42,758 bases of DNA from Proteobacteria bacterium SG_bin6 (GTDB taxonomy: Bacteria; Pseudomonadota; Alphaproteobacteria; Sphingomonadales; Sphingomonadaceae). The notes under the pieces were generated by a model. The model ran no database searches and had not been told where the DNA came from. It saw only the letters and a program-made list of their open reading frames with translations. A program made the translations under genes and the position numbers. Positions 1 to 8,817 of this stretch are shown here, one piece after another; position 1 is the stretch's first letter, and the number at the start of each line of letters is the position of its first letter. The stretch covers positions 1 to 42,758 of the forward strand of contig LWDJ01000032.1 of NCBI GenBank assembly GCA_002083435.1, given 5' to 3'.

Positions 1-2
1 CG

Positions 3-842
3 CTTTCTCACCCTGATTGTCGCGCGACAGCTGCCACTGGTCAGACCCGAGAACAATGCTTCTTCGTGCTACATGGTGAGGGTGCAAACGGTAAAAGCAC
101 GTTCCTCAATGCCATTCGGGGAGTGCTGGGAGACTACGCGAAACACACACCTACAGAGACGCTGATCTCGAAAACAAGCTCGGCGACAAATGATCTTGCG
201 CGGCTTGCTGGCACGCGGTTTGTAACCGCATCTGAAGCAAACGCGGATAACAAGCTGGCCGAGGCATTGTTAAAACAGATAACGGGTGATGAACCGATTG
301 TGGCGCGTTTCCTGTTTAAGGAATTCATCACCTTTCACCCTTCATTTAAACTGTTCTTGGCCACCAATCACCTGCCTCAAGTCAACGTCAACGATCCCGC
401 AATTTGGCGTCGGATTCGCACCATCCCTTTCAATCGCGTTTTCGCTGCGCATGAGCAGGATCGCGAGCTAGCTGAGAAGCTGAAGGCAGAACAAGCCGGC
501 ATTCTCGCTTGGATCGTGCGGGGGGCAGCCAACTGGTACCGCGACGGCCTTGCAGTTCCTGCTGCTGTGGCCAACGCCAATGCCGAGTACCGCTGGGAGA
601 TGGACTCAGTGGGCCAGTTTGTCGAGGAGTGCTGCGAGCCACGCCCGGAGGGAACGGTTGCGTTCTCTGGGCTCTATATGCGGTACAAAGACTACTGTTC
701 ATTCAGTGCGCGTGAGCCAGTGAATGCATCGGTGTTCGGCCGCGCGCTAAGCGCGAAAGGCTATCACGGAAAGAAGCAAGGCGGAGTTGCGTACCGCTCA
801 GGCTTGGCGTTGCGCGGGATTTCCTTGGAGGTTGCCGCATGA
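3..842 (+). CDS. P4-family phage/plasmid primase-helicase, C-terminal part (5' end outside window)
   Basis: The reading frame is open to the left edge, so only the C-terminal ~279 codons are visible. They carry the superfamily 3 helicase core of D5/P4-type primases. A Walker A motif (GEGANGKS) follows TREQCFFVLH, and further on come LFLATNHLP and the WRRIRTIPF arginine motif. After the helicase is a C-terminal winged-helix-like segment (MRYKDYCSF) as in this family. These proteins prime and unwind DNA for replication of phages, plasmids and integrative elements. The stop overlaps the start of the next gene (ATGA at 839-842), so the two are probably translationally coupled. It indicates that the left edge lies inside a mobile element. 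The family assignment is firm; the type of element is inferred. Confidence 0.88.
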   Translation, partial: LSHPDCRATAATGQTREQCFFVLHGEGANGKSTFLNAIRGVLGDYAKHTPTETLISKTSSATNDLARLAGTRFVTASEANADNKLAEALLKQITGDEPIVARFLFKEFITFHPSFKLFLATNHLPQVNVNDPAIWRRIRTIPFNRVFAAHEQDRELAEKLKAEQAGILAWIVRGAANWYRDGLAVPAAVANANAEYRWEMDSVGQFVEECCEPRPEGTVAFSGLYMRYKDYCSFSAREPVNASVFGRALSAKGYHGKKQGGVAYRSGLALRGISLEVAA

Positions 843-1588
843 CCATCACAATTCAACGCGGGAGCATCGATGATCTCCACCAGATATTGGCGTGGCTTCA
901 GCAAGAATACGAAGAGGATGGGCGCGGCTTCTGGGCCAATCGCACCATTGTCGAACGTGCTGTATGCGAACAATATGACCTTTGGTCAGCAGTGCATGAT
1001 GGCAATGTCATTGGCTTTCAAGTAGGAAACTACGCTGCTGACATAATCTCCGTGCAAAAGGCGTGGCGATTGAATGGCGTTGGTAGAACCTTGTTCGAAG
1101 CGTCATTACAACGCGCCAAGCGCGACGCGATTAATGTTTTAGAGGTTGAATGCTACCCTCACAGCTCGCTTCCATTTTGGCAAAAGCTCGGCTTTCAGAT
1201 ATTCCATTCGTCGAACAGAACCACGAATATCAATGCACGATATATCATTGAAAAGGCGCATAAACTGCCACTCAACGCAGCCCTTGCAAATGTCGAAATA
1301 GACTTCTTCGATGGTGAAACGGGGCTTACTAAAAGTGGAGCCCAATATGAATCACCCACGCGAACCCAGAGGGTATTAGGAGCATTTGTCGATAGTAAAA
1401 TAATACAACTTGAACGTCGCGTAATCGGGTTAAACGATCTTATGCGGACGTCAGATTTGCATGTGTCTATAATCGTTAATGGGCAATGCCATTATAGTGA
1501 TAAGGCGAAGTATGATGATGCACAGCGTTTAGGGGTCCAGCGGGATAGGGTATCTGGGCATTTCTTTATCGACAGGATTCAAATATAG
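839..1588 (+). CDS. GNAT-family acetyltransferase with an extra C-terminal domain
   Basis: The protein has 249 residues. The first ~140 form a GNAT fold, with the acetyl-CoA loop visible as AWRLNGVGRTLFEASL and a closing PFWQKLGFQ motif, so it should transfer an acetyl group from acetyl-CoA to an unknown acceptor. Residues ~145-249 (from about KLPLNAALANVEIDFF) match no domain I recognise. The start overlaps the stop of the upstream primase by 4 nt. Base composition is clearly lower in GC than the chromosome, in line with horizontal transfer as island cargo. The co-transcribed primase and convergent restriction gene suggest it belongs to the island's accessory load. The substrate is unknown; a toxin or defence role is possible but cannot be read from the sequence. 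Confidence 0.75.
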   Translation: MTITIQRGSIDDLHQILAWLQQEYEEDGRGFWANRTIVERAVCEQYDLWSAVHDGNVIGFQVGNYAADIISVQKAWRLNGVGRTLFEASLQRAKRDAINVLEVECYPHSSLPFWQKLGFQIFHSSNRTTNINARYIIEKAHKLPLNAALANVEIDFFDGETGLTKSGAQYESPTRTQRVLGAFVDSKIIQLERRVIGLNDLMRTSDLHVSIIVNGQCHYSDKAKYDDAQRLGVQRDRVSGHFFIDRIQI

Positions 1589-1735
1589 GCACCCGAATTA
1601 GGTGACTTACGCCAAGACGGATAGGATGCATATGACCGACCTTACATTTGTCTTTAACTTTTTTCGATGTTGAAACCATAACGGTAGCCGTCCTAACGTC
1701 ATGGCCGTCCTGGGGTAGCTATGGAAAAGTACCCT

Positions 1736-4498
1736 TCACTCGATCTCGAGCCGGGGTAGCCCCCGCACAATCCTCATCGTCTCTAGGCTAACGGTTATCA
1801 CCCGCTGGAACAGCAACAGCGGATAGGCCGGATCGCCCACCGTCTCGATGGCGTAGCGGTTGGCATCGCTGACGATCCCGCTGGCCTTGTCGGTCTTGAC
1901 GCACTGGCGTTCCATCACCCATTCGAGGGCAGGCTTGCCGTTGACCACATAGTCATAGGCCTCCAGCGGAATGCCAGTCATCGTGATGTTGGCATTGTAG
2001 ATGACTGTGGATTTGTCCTGTTGCGGGCGCTTACCGCCAAACCTCATCTTCTCCACCCGGTAGAATTTCACTGGGTCCGAGATGTGCGCCAACGCCAAGG
2101 CACCTTGGGCAATGGTGACGGGGAACGGCTCCACCTGTTCATAATTCACATGCAACGCCGCCAGGTCGCGACCTGCCTTGGAGAAATTCCAGAAATCGGC
2201 AGCGGCTTTCACGCGGGGGATGCGCGGCAACTGCTTGGTGAGGTTGTCGGCAAAACGGGCGCGATAGTCCTCGGAATGCAGCAAGCCATAGACGTAATAG
2301 AATAGGTCCTTTTTGCTGATTGCTTCGCCCGGGTAGGCGGCTTGAAAATGGGCCAGTCCCTCATCGGTAATGCCATCGCGGCGCACGAGACGGGTTTCAG
2401 CCTGCGGCTGTTCAAAGAGGCTGGGTTGGCTGTCGCTCATTCCGTGTCCTCCATTTCGTAGAGGAACATCGGGAAGCACTGACTGCCCTCGATATCTGCC
2501 ATGTGCAGGCTCGGAATGGCGTTGGTCATCAGCGCCGTGAAGGGCAATTTCTGGCCCCCGGCGGACGTGCAGATCACCAGATTGCGTTCTTGCTCCTCCG
2601 TCAGTGTTGGATATAAATGTGCTGTGCTGTGCTATCCCCGCGTCCGCCTCATAGAGATATTCAGGAAAGCACTGGGTTCCCCCCTTCATTGCGGAAACAC
2701 AAAGTTCCGGCACAGCGTCCGTCATCAGTGCCGTGAAATCTGAGATATTGCCGGGCGCGGAAATACCAATAACCCTGTTTGACGCCTCGGCGTCCGGGAA
2801 GAGGCGCGGCATTTTATATCGCCTCTCATTGAATGTGGCACTGTAGTACAGCCATTGGCGCGTGAAAGGGCGGTACAGGCTAGGCGTGATACAGCTTTCG
2901 TCAAAGGCATGAGCCTTGTTTCGGGCAATCTCCGCCTTCAAGCCGTCCGACCAACTGATTTTGGTTGCATCGGTGTCGATGAAGTTTCCCGCCGCTGCAT
3001 CACGTGTCTTGCGGTCCGCACTAGGATGGGCTGCGTTAAAGCGATCCAACTCGTCGTTATAGAAACCGATCATGCGTTGCAGGTTTGTTGCCAACCCCAC
3101 CCGGCTGGGGTTGAAGCACCATGCATCCCGCTGCGTTTTCACGCCGCTAGAATAACTCTTGAAAATGCCGTTACCGCTATCTTTCTCGCCAATGGCAATG
3201 AAAGCATCAAACGCCTTGTCCCGTTGGCCTAGCCAGTCGCCATGCTCGTCGGGTATGATGGTTTGCCACCCCCTAGCTTTGGCAATGCCGCCGATGCTGG
3301 CAAAACCCGCGACAATGGACAGCTTTTCCTCTTTCGTCAGATAGTCCCCGATGTCGTGGAAATAAATTTGCCCATGGGTCGCCGCATTCGGGTTCTTCAC
3401 CAACAACGAAATGGCTACGGGCGTCCGGGTGCCCATACCGAAAACATTGTCCTTTTCCTTCCGACGTACTTCACCAGAGGTTCGGGCATCGCCCCTCAAG
3501 TGAAAGACATGCAAGCTCGCGAACTCTGCCTCTAACGAGAGTCGCAACCCGTCCATTTGGTTGTTGTCGATCCAACCTGCGTTCGAGACATAAGCAACGA
3601 CGCCAGCATCACCTATCCGATCACTGGCCCACCGGATTGCCCGAATGTAGCTGTTGTAGAGGCCATTTTTGTTCGTGGCCTTCGACCGCGCGGCATACGT
3701 CTCCCGGATACGGTCATCCAGTTTAGGATACGTCAAATTGGCGGCATTGTCGTTCGCGCTGCCCTGCCCAACCGAATAGGGCGGGTTGCCGAATATGACG
3801 CGGATATCCAGTTCCTTTTGCCGCGTCCGCCGATTGCTGTTGTCGGGCATCAGCTTGGCGAGCAAATCCTTGTCCTGCTCATAAAGCTGGAACGTGTCGG
3901 TCAGGCAGATACCGTCAAAGGGGGCATACTGCCCGCCGGAAAGGCTGTGATAGACCGCCTCGATATTGATCGCGGCGATATAGTAGGCGAGCAACACAAT
4001 CTCGTTGGCATGAATTTCATGCCGGTATTTGTGTTCCAGCTCCTCCGGCTTAATCAGCCCGGATTGCAATAGGCGGGTAATGAACGTTCCGGTCCCTGTG
4101 AAGGGGTCAAGGATATGGACGCCTTTGCTGCCCAGCGTCTGCCCGAACTCGGCTTGCAACACCTCATCGACCGAATGGATGATGAAATCGACCACCTCAA
4201 CCGGGGTGTAAACGATGCCCAGCTTGTCTTTCAGCAAGGGAAAAGCTTTGGAGAAGAAGTTGTTATACAGTTCTACAACGATGCGCTGCTTGGCTTCCGC
4301 ATTGTCGATGCCCGCCGCACGGCGCTTCACGGACTCATAGAAGCGGTCCAGACTGTCCGCTTCCTTGTCCAGCCGGTGTTCATCCAAGGCGCTGAGAACA
4401 GCTTCCATGGCCTTTGAGACAGGGTTGTTGCGGGCGAAGCTGTAGCCTTCAAAGAGGGCATCAAACACCGGGCGTGTGATCAGGTGTTGCGCCAGCAT
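1736..4498 (-). CDS. Type ISP restriction-modification enzyme: methyltransferase and specificity part, separated from its nuclease-helicase by an amber codon
   Basis: This 920-codon frame has an N6-adenine methyltransferase with motif I DPFTGTGTF (residues ~131-139) and motif IV NPPY (~238-241). A C-terminal ~230-residue domain typical of type ISP enzymes follows. The first ATG (4498) lies inside the helicase-methylase linker: the frame continues upstream without interruption to the TAG at 4595-4597, and past that into the helicase in the same frame. It is therefore the second half of a normally single ~1,700-residue polypeptide. No good ribosome-binding site precedes 4498. Residues ~625-686 look scrambled, because that stretch lies over a second methylase segment read in another frame (see 2437-2631). 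Met687 (2440) begins a self-standing C-terminal domain. Activity is doubtful; the gene may be decaying. Confidence 0.8.
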   Translation of the reverse strand: MLAQHLITRPVFDALFEGYSFARNNPVSKAMEAVLSALDEHRLDKEADSLDRFYESVKRRAAGIDNAEAKQRIVVELYNNFFSKAFPLLKDKLGIVYTPVEVVDFIIHSVDEVLQAEFGQTLGSKGVHILDPFTGTGTFITRLLQSGLIKPEELEHKYRHEIHANEIVLLAYYIAAINIEAVYHSLSGGQYAPFDGICLTDTFQLYEQDKDLLAKLMPDNSNRRTRQKELDIRVIFGNPPYSVGQGSANDNAANLTYPKLDDRIRETYAARSKATNKNGLYNSYIRAIRWASDRIGDAGVVAYVSNAGWIDNNQMDGLRLSLEAEFASLHVFHLRGDARTSGEVRRKEKDNVFGMGTRTPVAISLLVKNPNAATHGQIYFHDIGDYLTKEEKLSIVAGFASIGGIAKARGWQTIIPDEHGDWLGQRDKAFDAFIAIGEKDSGNGIFKSYSSGVKTQRDAWCFNPSRVGLATNLQRMIGFYNDELDRFNAAHPSADRKTRDAAAGNFIDTDATKISWSDGLKAEIARNKAHAFDESCITPSLYRPFTRQWLYYSATFNERRYKMPRLFPDAEASNRVIGISAPGNISDFTALMTDAVPELCVSAMKGGTQCFPEYLYEADAGIAQHSTFISNTDGGARTQSGDLHVRRGPEIALHGADDQRHSEPAHGRYRGQSVLPDVPLRNGGHGMSDSQPSLFEQPQAETRLVRRDGITDEGLAHFQAAYPGEAISKKDLFYYVYGLLHSEDYRARFADNLTKQLPRIPRVKAAADFWNFSKAGRDLAALHVNYEQVEPFPVTIAQGALALAHISDPVKFYRVEKMRFGGKRPQQDKSTVIYNANITMTGIPLEAYDYVVNGKPALEWVMERQCVKTDKASGIVSDANRYAIETVGDPAYPLLLFQRVITVSLETMRIVRGLPRLEIE
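2437..2631 (-). pseudogene. Second, out-of-frame copy of the type ISP methylase segment
   Basis: A different minus-strand frame is open from 2631 to a TGA at 2437-2439. It reads as a diverged relative of the segment just upstream in the main frame: this copy has PFTALMTNAIPSLHM and SQCFPMFLYE, and the main frame has DFTALMTDAVPELCV and TQCFPEYLYE. Its stop overlaps the ATG (2440) of the C-terminal domain by 4 nt, as in a natural gene pair. The two copies differ too much to be a fresh tandem duplication, so a fusion of two related genes is the better explanation. Short GCACA repeats lie at the junction (about 2617-2634). Confidence 0.7.
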
Positions 4499-4597
4499 CT
4501 CGATAGCTTCGGCCTGGCTGATACTGTCGTTCAGATCGTCGCGGATTTCGGCAAGGAAGCCGTCAAACGCCTCCCGTTCCGGCGTCCCTTCCTTCTA
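4499..4597 (-). other. In-frame amber codon and bridge joining the helicase and methylase frames
   Basis: The TAG at 4595-4597 ends the helicase frame. The 32 codons after it, in the same frame, encode a normal linker (KEGTPEREAFDGFLAEIR, then DDLNDSISQAEAIE) leading straight into MLAQHLITRPVFDALFE, which is conserved in single-chain type ISP enzymes. One substitution, for example CAG to TAG, would explain the split. Readthrough or reinitiation would restore some product. Confidence 0.85.
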
Positions 4598-6841
4598 TAC
4601 CAGCGCCGTTATCCGGGTGATATGGGTTTGCGCGATCTTGGCGATATCGCCTGCCCAATCCTCCCAATAGTCCCGCCGTCCGCACTTCTTGACGATCTTG
4701 GCCATGATGGCGCGGGAGAACTCGTCAAAGACGAATGCGCTCTGGCCTTCGCCGCCTTCACGCGGCTTGCTGTCACCGTCGGTCCGCTCGTCATCGTCTC
4801 CGGTTGCACCACCGGCCCCAATGCCAGCCGTCCCCTTCTTGGCTGACTTGCCAGCGGGCAGTTTGTTGCTGACCGCGATAACCTCAATCTTGCTGCTGAT
4901 ATCAACGCCAAGGTCGGCTTGGTTCAATTGGGCATCGAACCGTTCGTCATGGGAACGGAGCGCATTCAAAATCTGCCAGACGACGCGATAGCGTTCGTTG
5001 TCGTTCAACGCCTCTTCCGGGGACATGCCAGCCGGAACGCCAATCGGCAGGATGACATAGCCCATGTTCTTGCCCGGTGCCCGGCGCATGACGCGGCCCA
5101 CTGACTGCACAACATCAATCTGACTCTTGCGGGGATGCATGAACAAGATGGCATCCAAGGCCGGAACGTCCACCCCTTCGGACAGGCAACGGGCATTCGT
5201 CAGAATGCGGCAAATACGGTCGCCATGGGCTTCTTTCAGCCATTCCAGATGCAGGCCGCGTTCCTTGGCCCCCATGGTGCCGTCAACATGGTGCAACTCG
5301 CATTCCAGCGGCTCGACATCGCCCAGCGCCTCACGCCCTTCATCGGACGCCAGATATTCACTGACAACGGCGGCAAACTCGCTGCGGATCAGCTTGGAGG
5401 AAGCGATATCCTTGCAGAACGCCAAGGCCCGCTGCATCGGCTGCGGATCGGTTAGCAGTTCATCCTTGAGGCCGGATTTGATCAGCGCCTTGTAGCAACC
5501 GATGATCTTGGTGGCATCGTCCAGCTTCAATTCGGATGTGCCATCGGCAAGGCGGTTCTGCACGCCCCCGCTGACCATCGCTTCATCAACCGCCAGCACC
5601 AGCACCTTGTAATCGGTCAACAGCTTGTTCTCGACAGCCCAGCCGAACCCGCGCGTGAACAGCGTTTCGCCATACAGCGCCGCATCGTCCATCGATGCCA
5701 GTTCCGCCGAAACCTCGCTGGCTTTGCTCTTGACCGTATCGCCAAACACACGCGGGGTTGCCGTCATGTAAAGGCGTTTTTTGCCCGCGATGAAATCCTG
5801 ATTGTGGATTTTGACGAAGTTGCTTTCGTCCTCGCCTGCCAGCGTTGCCCCTGTCGTCCGGTGCGCCTCGTCGCAGATGATCAGATCAAACTCAGGGAAG
5901 CCATGCAGCTTTTGAGCATCGGAAATGACCTGAATCGACTGATAGGTGGAAAACACCACCGTCATGCGGTCGTCCGCCGGTTGGGATGAACGTGATGCCA
6001 ACTTGGCCGCATTAGTCGTCGCCGGATAATCAAGATCGTGCAAATCAACCTCGGCAACATCGTCGGCATCACGCCGGCGCCGGCCTACCTGCGCGTCGGA
6101 GCAAACAGCATAGGACCGCAGGGGTGTCTGACTGTCGATGGTCCATTCCCGGATGGTCTGACTCATCAAGGCGAGCGAAGGGACCAGCACCAGCACCGTG
6201 CCGCCCTCTCCGACCATATGCTCTGCGATCTTCAAGCCGGTGAAGGTCTTACCCGTCCCGCAAGCCATGATCAGCTTGCCGCGGTCCGCCTTTGCCAACC
6301 CCTCACGAACAGCCTTCAACGCGTCGTGTTGATGGGGGCGCAACTCCTTGGGCGGGGCAACCCGGATTTCATCCCTCTGGAAATAGGCGCCCCAATCAAT
6401 CGGGCTAGCTTCGAGCCTTTCGATGTCAATAGTAGTAATGTTTAAATCGTCTAGTAGAGCTGTCGCATTAACACTCCATGGCACTCCAGTTGTTTCTATA
6501 ATCAAGCCACGCGAGAAATGTTTTGTCTGAGCGGTACTTAGGAAGCTGTCAATGTCGCCTTTCTGAATACGGTATCCGTCACGGTAGAATTTACATTGGA
6601 TAGCGCAGAAACTATCTTCCCCTCTAATTTTTGCGACAGCGTCGATCCCAATATCTCGCGCGTCGATCCGGTTGATCTTAGCCCATTCGCCAAACAGCCA
6701 ACAGTCCTCATATTCCTGGCACATACCTGGGTCATTCTTGATGAATGCAACGGCCAACCGTTCGAAGTATGTACCCTTTTCCCTCTCGCTTTTTGCTGCC
6801 GAACGATACTGAGCGAGCAACTTGCGAAGGGAACCCGCCAT
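4595..6841 (-). CDS. Type ISP restriction enzyme: Mrr-like nuclease and SF2 translocase part
   Basis: The protein has 748 residues. The N-terminus carries an Mrr-like PD-(D/E)xK nuclease (GID with D67, then QCK at 82-84). The SF2 helicase/translocase follows: Walker A ACGTGKT (~193-199), DEAH (324-327), TATPR (360-364) and the arginine-finger motif QSVGRVMRR. In type ISP enzymes the translocase pulls DNA until two head-on complexes collide and the nuclease cuts unmethylated DNA. Here the frame stops at an amber codon just before the methylase, which continues in the same frame. The start at 6841 is supported by a GGGAG Shine-Dalgarno about 7 nt upstream and by the conserved opening SLRKLLAQYRSAAKSEREKG. 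A nuclease without its methylase could be toxic, so either the activity is lost or some readthrough persists. Confidence 0.9.
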   Translation of the reverse strand: MAGSLRKLLAQYRSAAKSEREKGTYFERLAVAFIKNDPGMCQEYEDCWLFGEWAKINRIDARDIGIDAVAKIRGEDSFCAIQCKFYRDGYRIQKGDIDSFLSTAQTKHFSRGLIIETTGVPWSVNATALLDDLNITTIDIERLEASPIDWGAYFQRDEIRVAPPKELRPHQHDALKAVREGLAKADRGKLIMACGTGKTFTGLKIAEHMVGEGGTVLVLVPSLALMSQTIREWTIDSQTPLRSYAVCSDAQVGRRRRDADDVAEVDLHDLDYPATTNAAKLASRSSQPADDRMTVVFSTYQSIQVISDAQKLHGFPEFDLIICDEAHRTTGATLAGEDESNFVKIHNQDFIAGKKRLYMTATPRVFGDTVKSKASEVSAELASMDDAALYGETLFTRGFGWAVENKLLTDYKVLVLAVDEAMVSGGVQNRLADGTSELKLDDATKIIGCYKALIKSGLKDELLTDPQPMQRALAFCKDIASSKLIRSEFAAVVSEYLASDEGREALGDVEPLECELHHVDGTMGAKERGLHLEWLKEAHGDRICRILTNARCLSEGVDVPALDAILFMHPRKSQIDVVQSVGRVMRRAPGKNMGYVILPIGVPAGMSPEEALNDNERYRVVWQILNALRSHDERFDAQLNQADLGVDISSKIEVIAVSNKLPAGKSAKKGTAGIGAGGATGDDDERTDGDSKPREGGEGQSAFVFDEFSRAIMAKIVKKCGRRDYWEDWAGDIAKIAQTHITRITALV

Positions 6842-7091
6842 ACCTTTTCTCCCACCCCCAGCTATTCAAGCCGGATAAACCCTGCCTCAATGAGGGCAGC
6901 CAAAAAACCAAAAACTTTTTCTGGAGCGGCACGAGGGGTAGCAGAGGCGCCGGCGGCCGCGAGCGCGAAAAAAAGGTGGCACCCTTGGTCGATTTTCGTC
7001 GCCAAGCTACCTATGCGCTACCTGACATGGACGGAACGCCATCCAACGACAGTCGGGCGCCGATCAAATCATTGGAAACAAAAGGAAACAA

Positions 7092-7168
7092 TGGCGCGCC
7101 CGGAACGATTCGAACGTCCGACCCTCAGATTCGTAGTCTGATGCTCTATCCAGCTGAGCTACGGGCGC
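7092..7168 (-). tRNA. tRNA-Arg (anticodon ACG)
   Basis: The 77-nt cloverleaf has acceptor GCGCCCG paired with CGGGCGC, D-arm GCTCAGCTGGATAGAGC, anticodon loop CTACGAA and T-loop TTCGAAT. The discriminator is G and CCA is encoded. The 3' end faces the primase/restriction island, which is the usual geometry for tRNA-targeted integration, so one island end probably lies at or just beside 7092. Confidence 0.96.
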
Positions 7169-7180
7169 GTGGGAAGGGCG

Positions 7181-7209
7181 CCTATAGGCGGCGAATCGCG
7201 GGGGTGCAA
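7181..7209 (-). promoter_or_regulatory. Probable promoter of tRNA-Arg
   Basis: On the minus strand TTGCAC (7204-7209) and TATAGG (7181-7186) are separated by exactly 17 nt, placing transcription start about 5-8 nt before the mature tRNA 5' end at 7168. This is read from sequence only. Confidence 0.6.
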
Positions 7210-7274
7210 GCCCTTTGAACGCGGCCGCCCGGCGCGGCTTGCATCGCCTTCCGGTGGCGCCTAAGCCGCGCTCC

Positions 7275-7760
7275 ATGGTGCGCACGCTTCTCCTCCTGCT
7301 GCTGCTGGCCGGCTGCGCAGGACGGCGCGATTATCCCTCGCTGCTGCCGCGCACGATCGAGACCCGCAACGACGCCGAGCCGGCGCGCCCCGCCGCCATC
7401 GCCCAGCCCGATCCCGCGCTCGACGCGAAGATCGCCGAGGCGCGCGCGGCGCTGGAGCGCAGCGCCAAGAGCTTCACGCCCTATGCCGAACGCGCGACCG
7501 GGCTGGTTGCGCGCGCCAAGGAGGCACCGGCGGGGAGCGAAGCATGGCTCGACGCGCAGGCCGCGCTCGCCGATCTCGATGTGCTGCGCGCCGAGAGTTC
7601 GGCCCGCACCAGCGATCTCGAACTGCTCACCATCGAGCGCGCGGCGGCGATCGCCCCGCCCTACCCGGCGCTCGACGCGGCCTATGCCGAGGCGAAGGCG
7701 CAGCTGGAGGCGCAAGAGGCGCGGATCACCGCCCTCACCGCGCAACTGCCGACGAACTGA
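7275..7760 (+). CDS. Small predicted lipoprotein, alanine/glutamate-rich
   Basis: The 161-residue protein begins with a short signal peptide (MVRTLLLLLLLAGC) whose lipobox LAGC predicts lipidation at about Cys14 and anchoring in the envelope. The remainder is helical in character, rich in Ala, Glu, Leu and Arg, and likely forms coiled coil in two stretches (about residues 45-85 and 100-155). No enzyme motif is visible. An in-frame start at 7215 exists, but only 7275 places the signal peptide at the N-terminus. The gene is convergent with the GNAT cluster, 5 nt from the stop of the last GNAT. Function unknown. Confidence 0.7.
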   Translation: MVRTLLLLLLLAGCAGRRDYPSLLPRTIETRNDAEPARPAAIAQPDPALDAKIAEARAALERSAKSFTPYAERATGLVARAKEAPAGSEAWLDAQAALADLDVLRAESSARTSDLELLTIERAAAIAPPYPALDAAYAEAKAQLEAQEARITALTAQLPTN

Positions 7761-7765
7761 CCCCG

Positions 7766-8293
7766 CTAGGCTGGGCGGCCGATGCGATAAGTGAGATGGC
7801 GCTTCAGCGGGCTGCCGTCGGGCACGCCCGGGTGGTCGAAATCGCCGTCGGCCAGCCGATCCATGCCGAGCCGTTCCATCAACCCCCAGCTCGCGCGGTT
7901 GGCGGGCACGGTGATCGCATAGACATGCGGCCAGTCACGCGCGGCCCAGGCCCAATCGAGGCACGCCGCCGCCGCCTCGCGCGCATAGCCTTGGCGCCAA
8001 TAAGCCCGCGCCAGCCGCCAGCCGATCTCCGGTAGCCCCTCGATCGGCCAGCGCCCGGGCTTGATGCCGCAAAAGCCCAAAAACGCACCATTGTCGCGCC
8101 GCTCGACCGCCCAGAAGCAGCAGCCATGTTCGGCCTGGCTCGCGATCATCCGATCGACCGCCGCATCGCTTTCCGCGCGCGACTGCGGCGGGCCGAGGTA
8201 ACGGCGCACGGCCTCGTCCAGGTTCATCGCGGCGAAGGGCGCGCGGTCGGCATCGCGCCAGGGGCGGACGATCAGTCGGTCGGTATCGATCAC
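7766..8293 (-). CDS. GNAT acetyltransferase, RimJ/RimL-like (third of three tandem copies)
   Basis: The 175-residue protein starts at GTG 8293 (reads IDTDRLIVRPWRDAD), matching the opening of its two neighbours. The start overlaps the upstream stop as GTGA. It has the family's RLxLRP opening, the AYWRQGYAREAA acetyl-CoA loop and a closing ANRASWGLMERLGM segment. Such enzymes usually acetylate protein N-termini or small amines. It is the last gene of a hemB-led, translationally coupled series. The specific substrate is unknown. Confidence 0.85.
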   Translation of the reverse strand: MIDTDRLIVRPWRDADRAPFAAMNLDEAVRRYLGPPQSRAESDAAVDRMIASQAEHGCCFWAVERRDNGAFLGFCGIKPGRWPIEGLPEIGWRLARAYWRQGYAREAAAACLDWAWAARDWPHVYAITVPANRASWGLMERLGMDRLADGDFDHPGVPDGSPLKRHLTYRIGRPA

Positions 8294-8817
8294 GGCCGGT
8301 CGATCGCGTAGGTGACGGTTCGGCGCAAGCGGTCGCCGGGCTCGAACAGCGGATGGTCGAACATGCCGCCGGGCACCTCCGCCATGCCGAGCCGCGCCAT
8401 CAGCCCCCGACTCGCGGTGTTGGAGGCGGCGGTGATCGCGACGATCCGGTGTGCGTCGGCGTGCAACCAGCCATAGGCGAGGCTCGCCCGCGCCGCCTCC
8501 GACGCAAAGCCCTGCCCCCAATGTTCGGCGGCGATGATCCAGCCGATTTCCAGCGCGCCGGCGATCGGGGTGTTTTCCGCCCCCGGCTTCAGTCCACAGA
8601 ACCCGATCGCGACCGCCCTATCCTTGCGTTCGACCGCCCAAAAGCCCAGCCCCACGCCGCGATACCCCTCATGCTTGGCGAGCGTCGCATCGCTCGCAGC
8701 CGCATCCTTCACCGGCCCCAGATCGGCCATCACCCGCGGATCGGCCCACATCGCATGGAGCGCCACGCGGTCGCGCGGCTCGGGCCAGCGCAGCACGAGG
8801 CGGTCGGTCTCGATCAT
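8290..8817 (-). CDS. GNAT acetyltransferase, RimJ/RimL-like (second of three tandem copies)
   Basis: The 175-residue protein starts at ATG 8817 (MIETDRLVLRWPEPRD), and overlaps both neighbours by 4 nt. The acetyl-CoA loop reads HWGQGFASEAARASLAY, followed by ASNTASRGLMARLGM. It resembles the gene on either side closely enough to be a paralogue from local duplication, yet the copies have diverged, which suggests distinct substrates. It is probably made from the hemB transcript by translational coupling. Confidence 0.87.
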   Translation of the reverse strand: MIETDRLVLRWPEPRDRVALHAMWADPRVMADLGPVKDAAASDATLAKHEGYRGVGLGFWAVERKDRAVAIGFCGLKPGAENTPIAGALEIGWIIAAEHWGQGFASEAARASLAYGWLHADAHRIVAITAASNTASRGLMARLGMAEVPGGMFDHPLFEPGDRLRRTVTYAIDRP

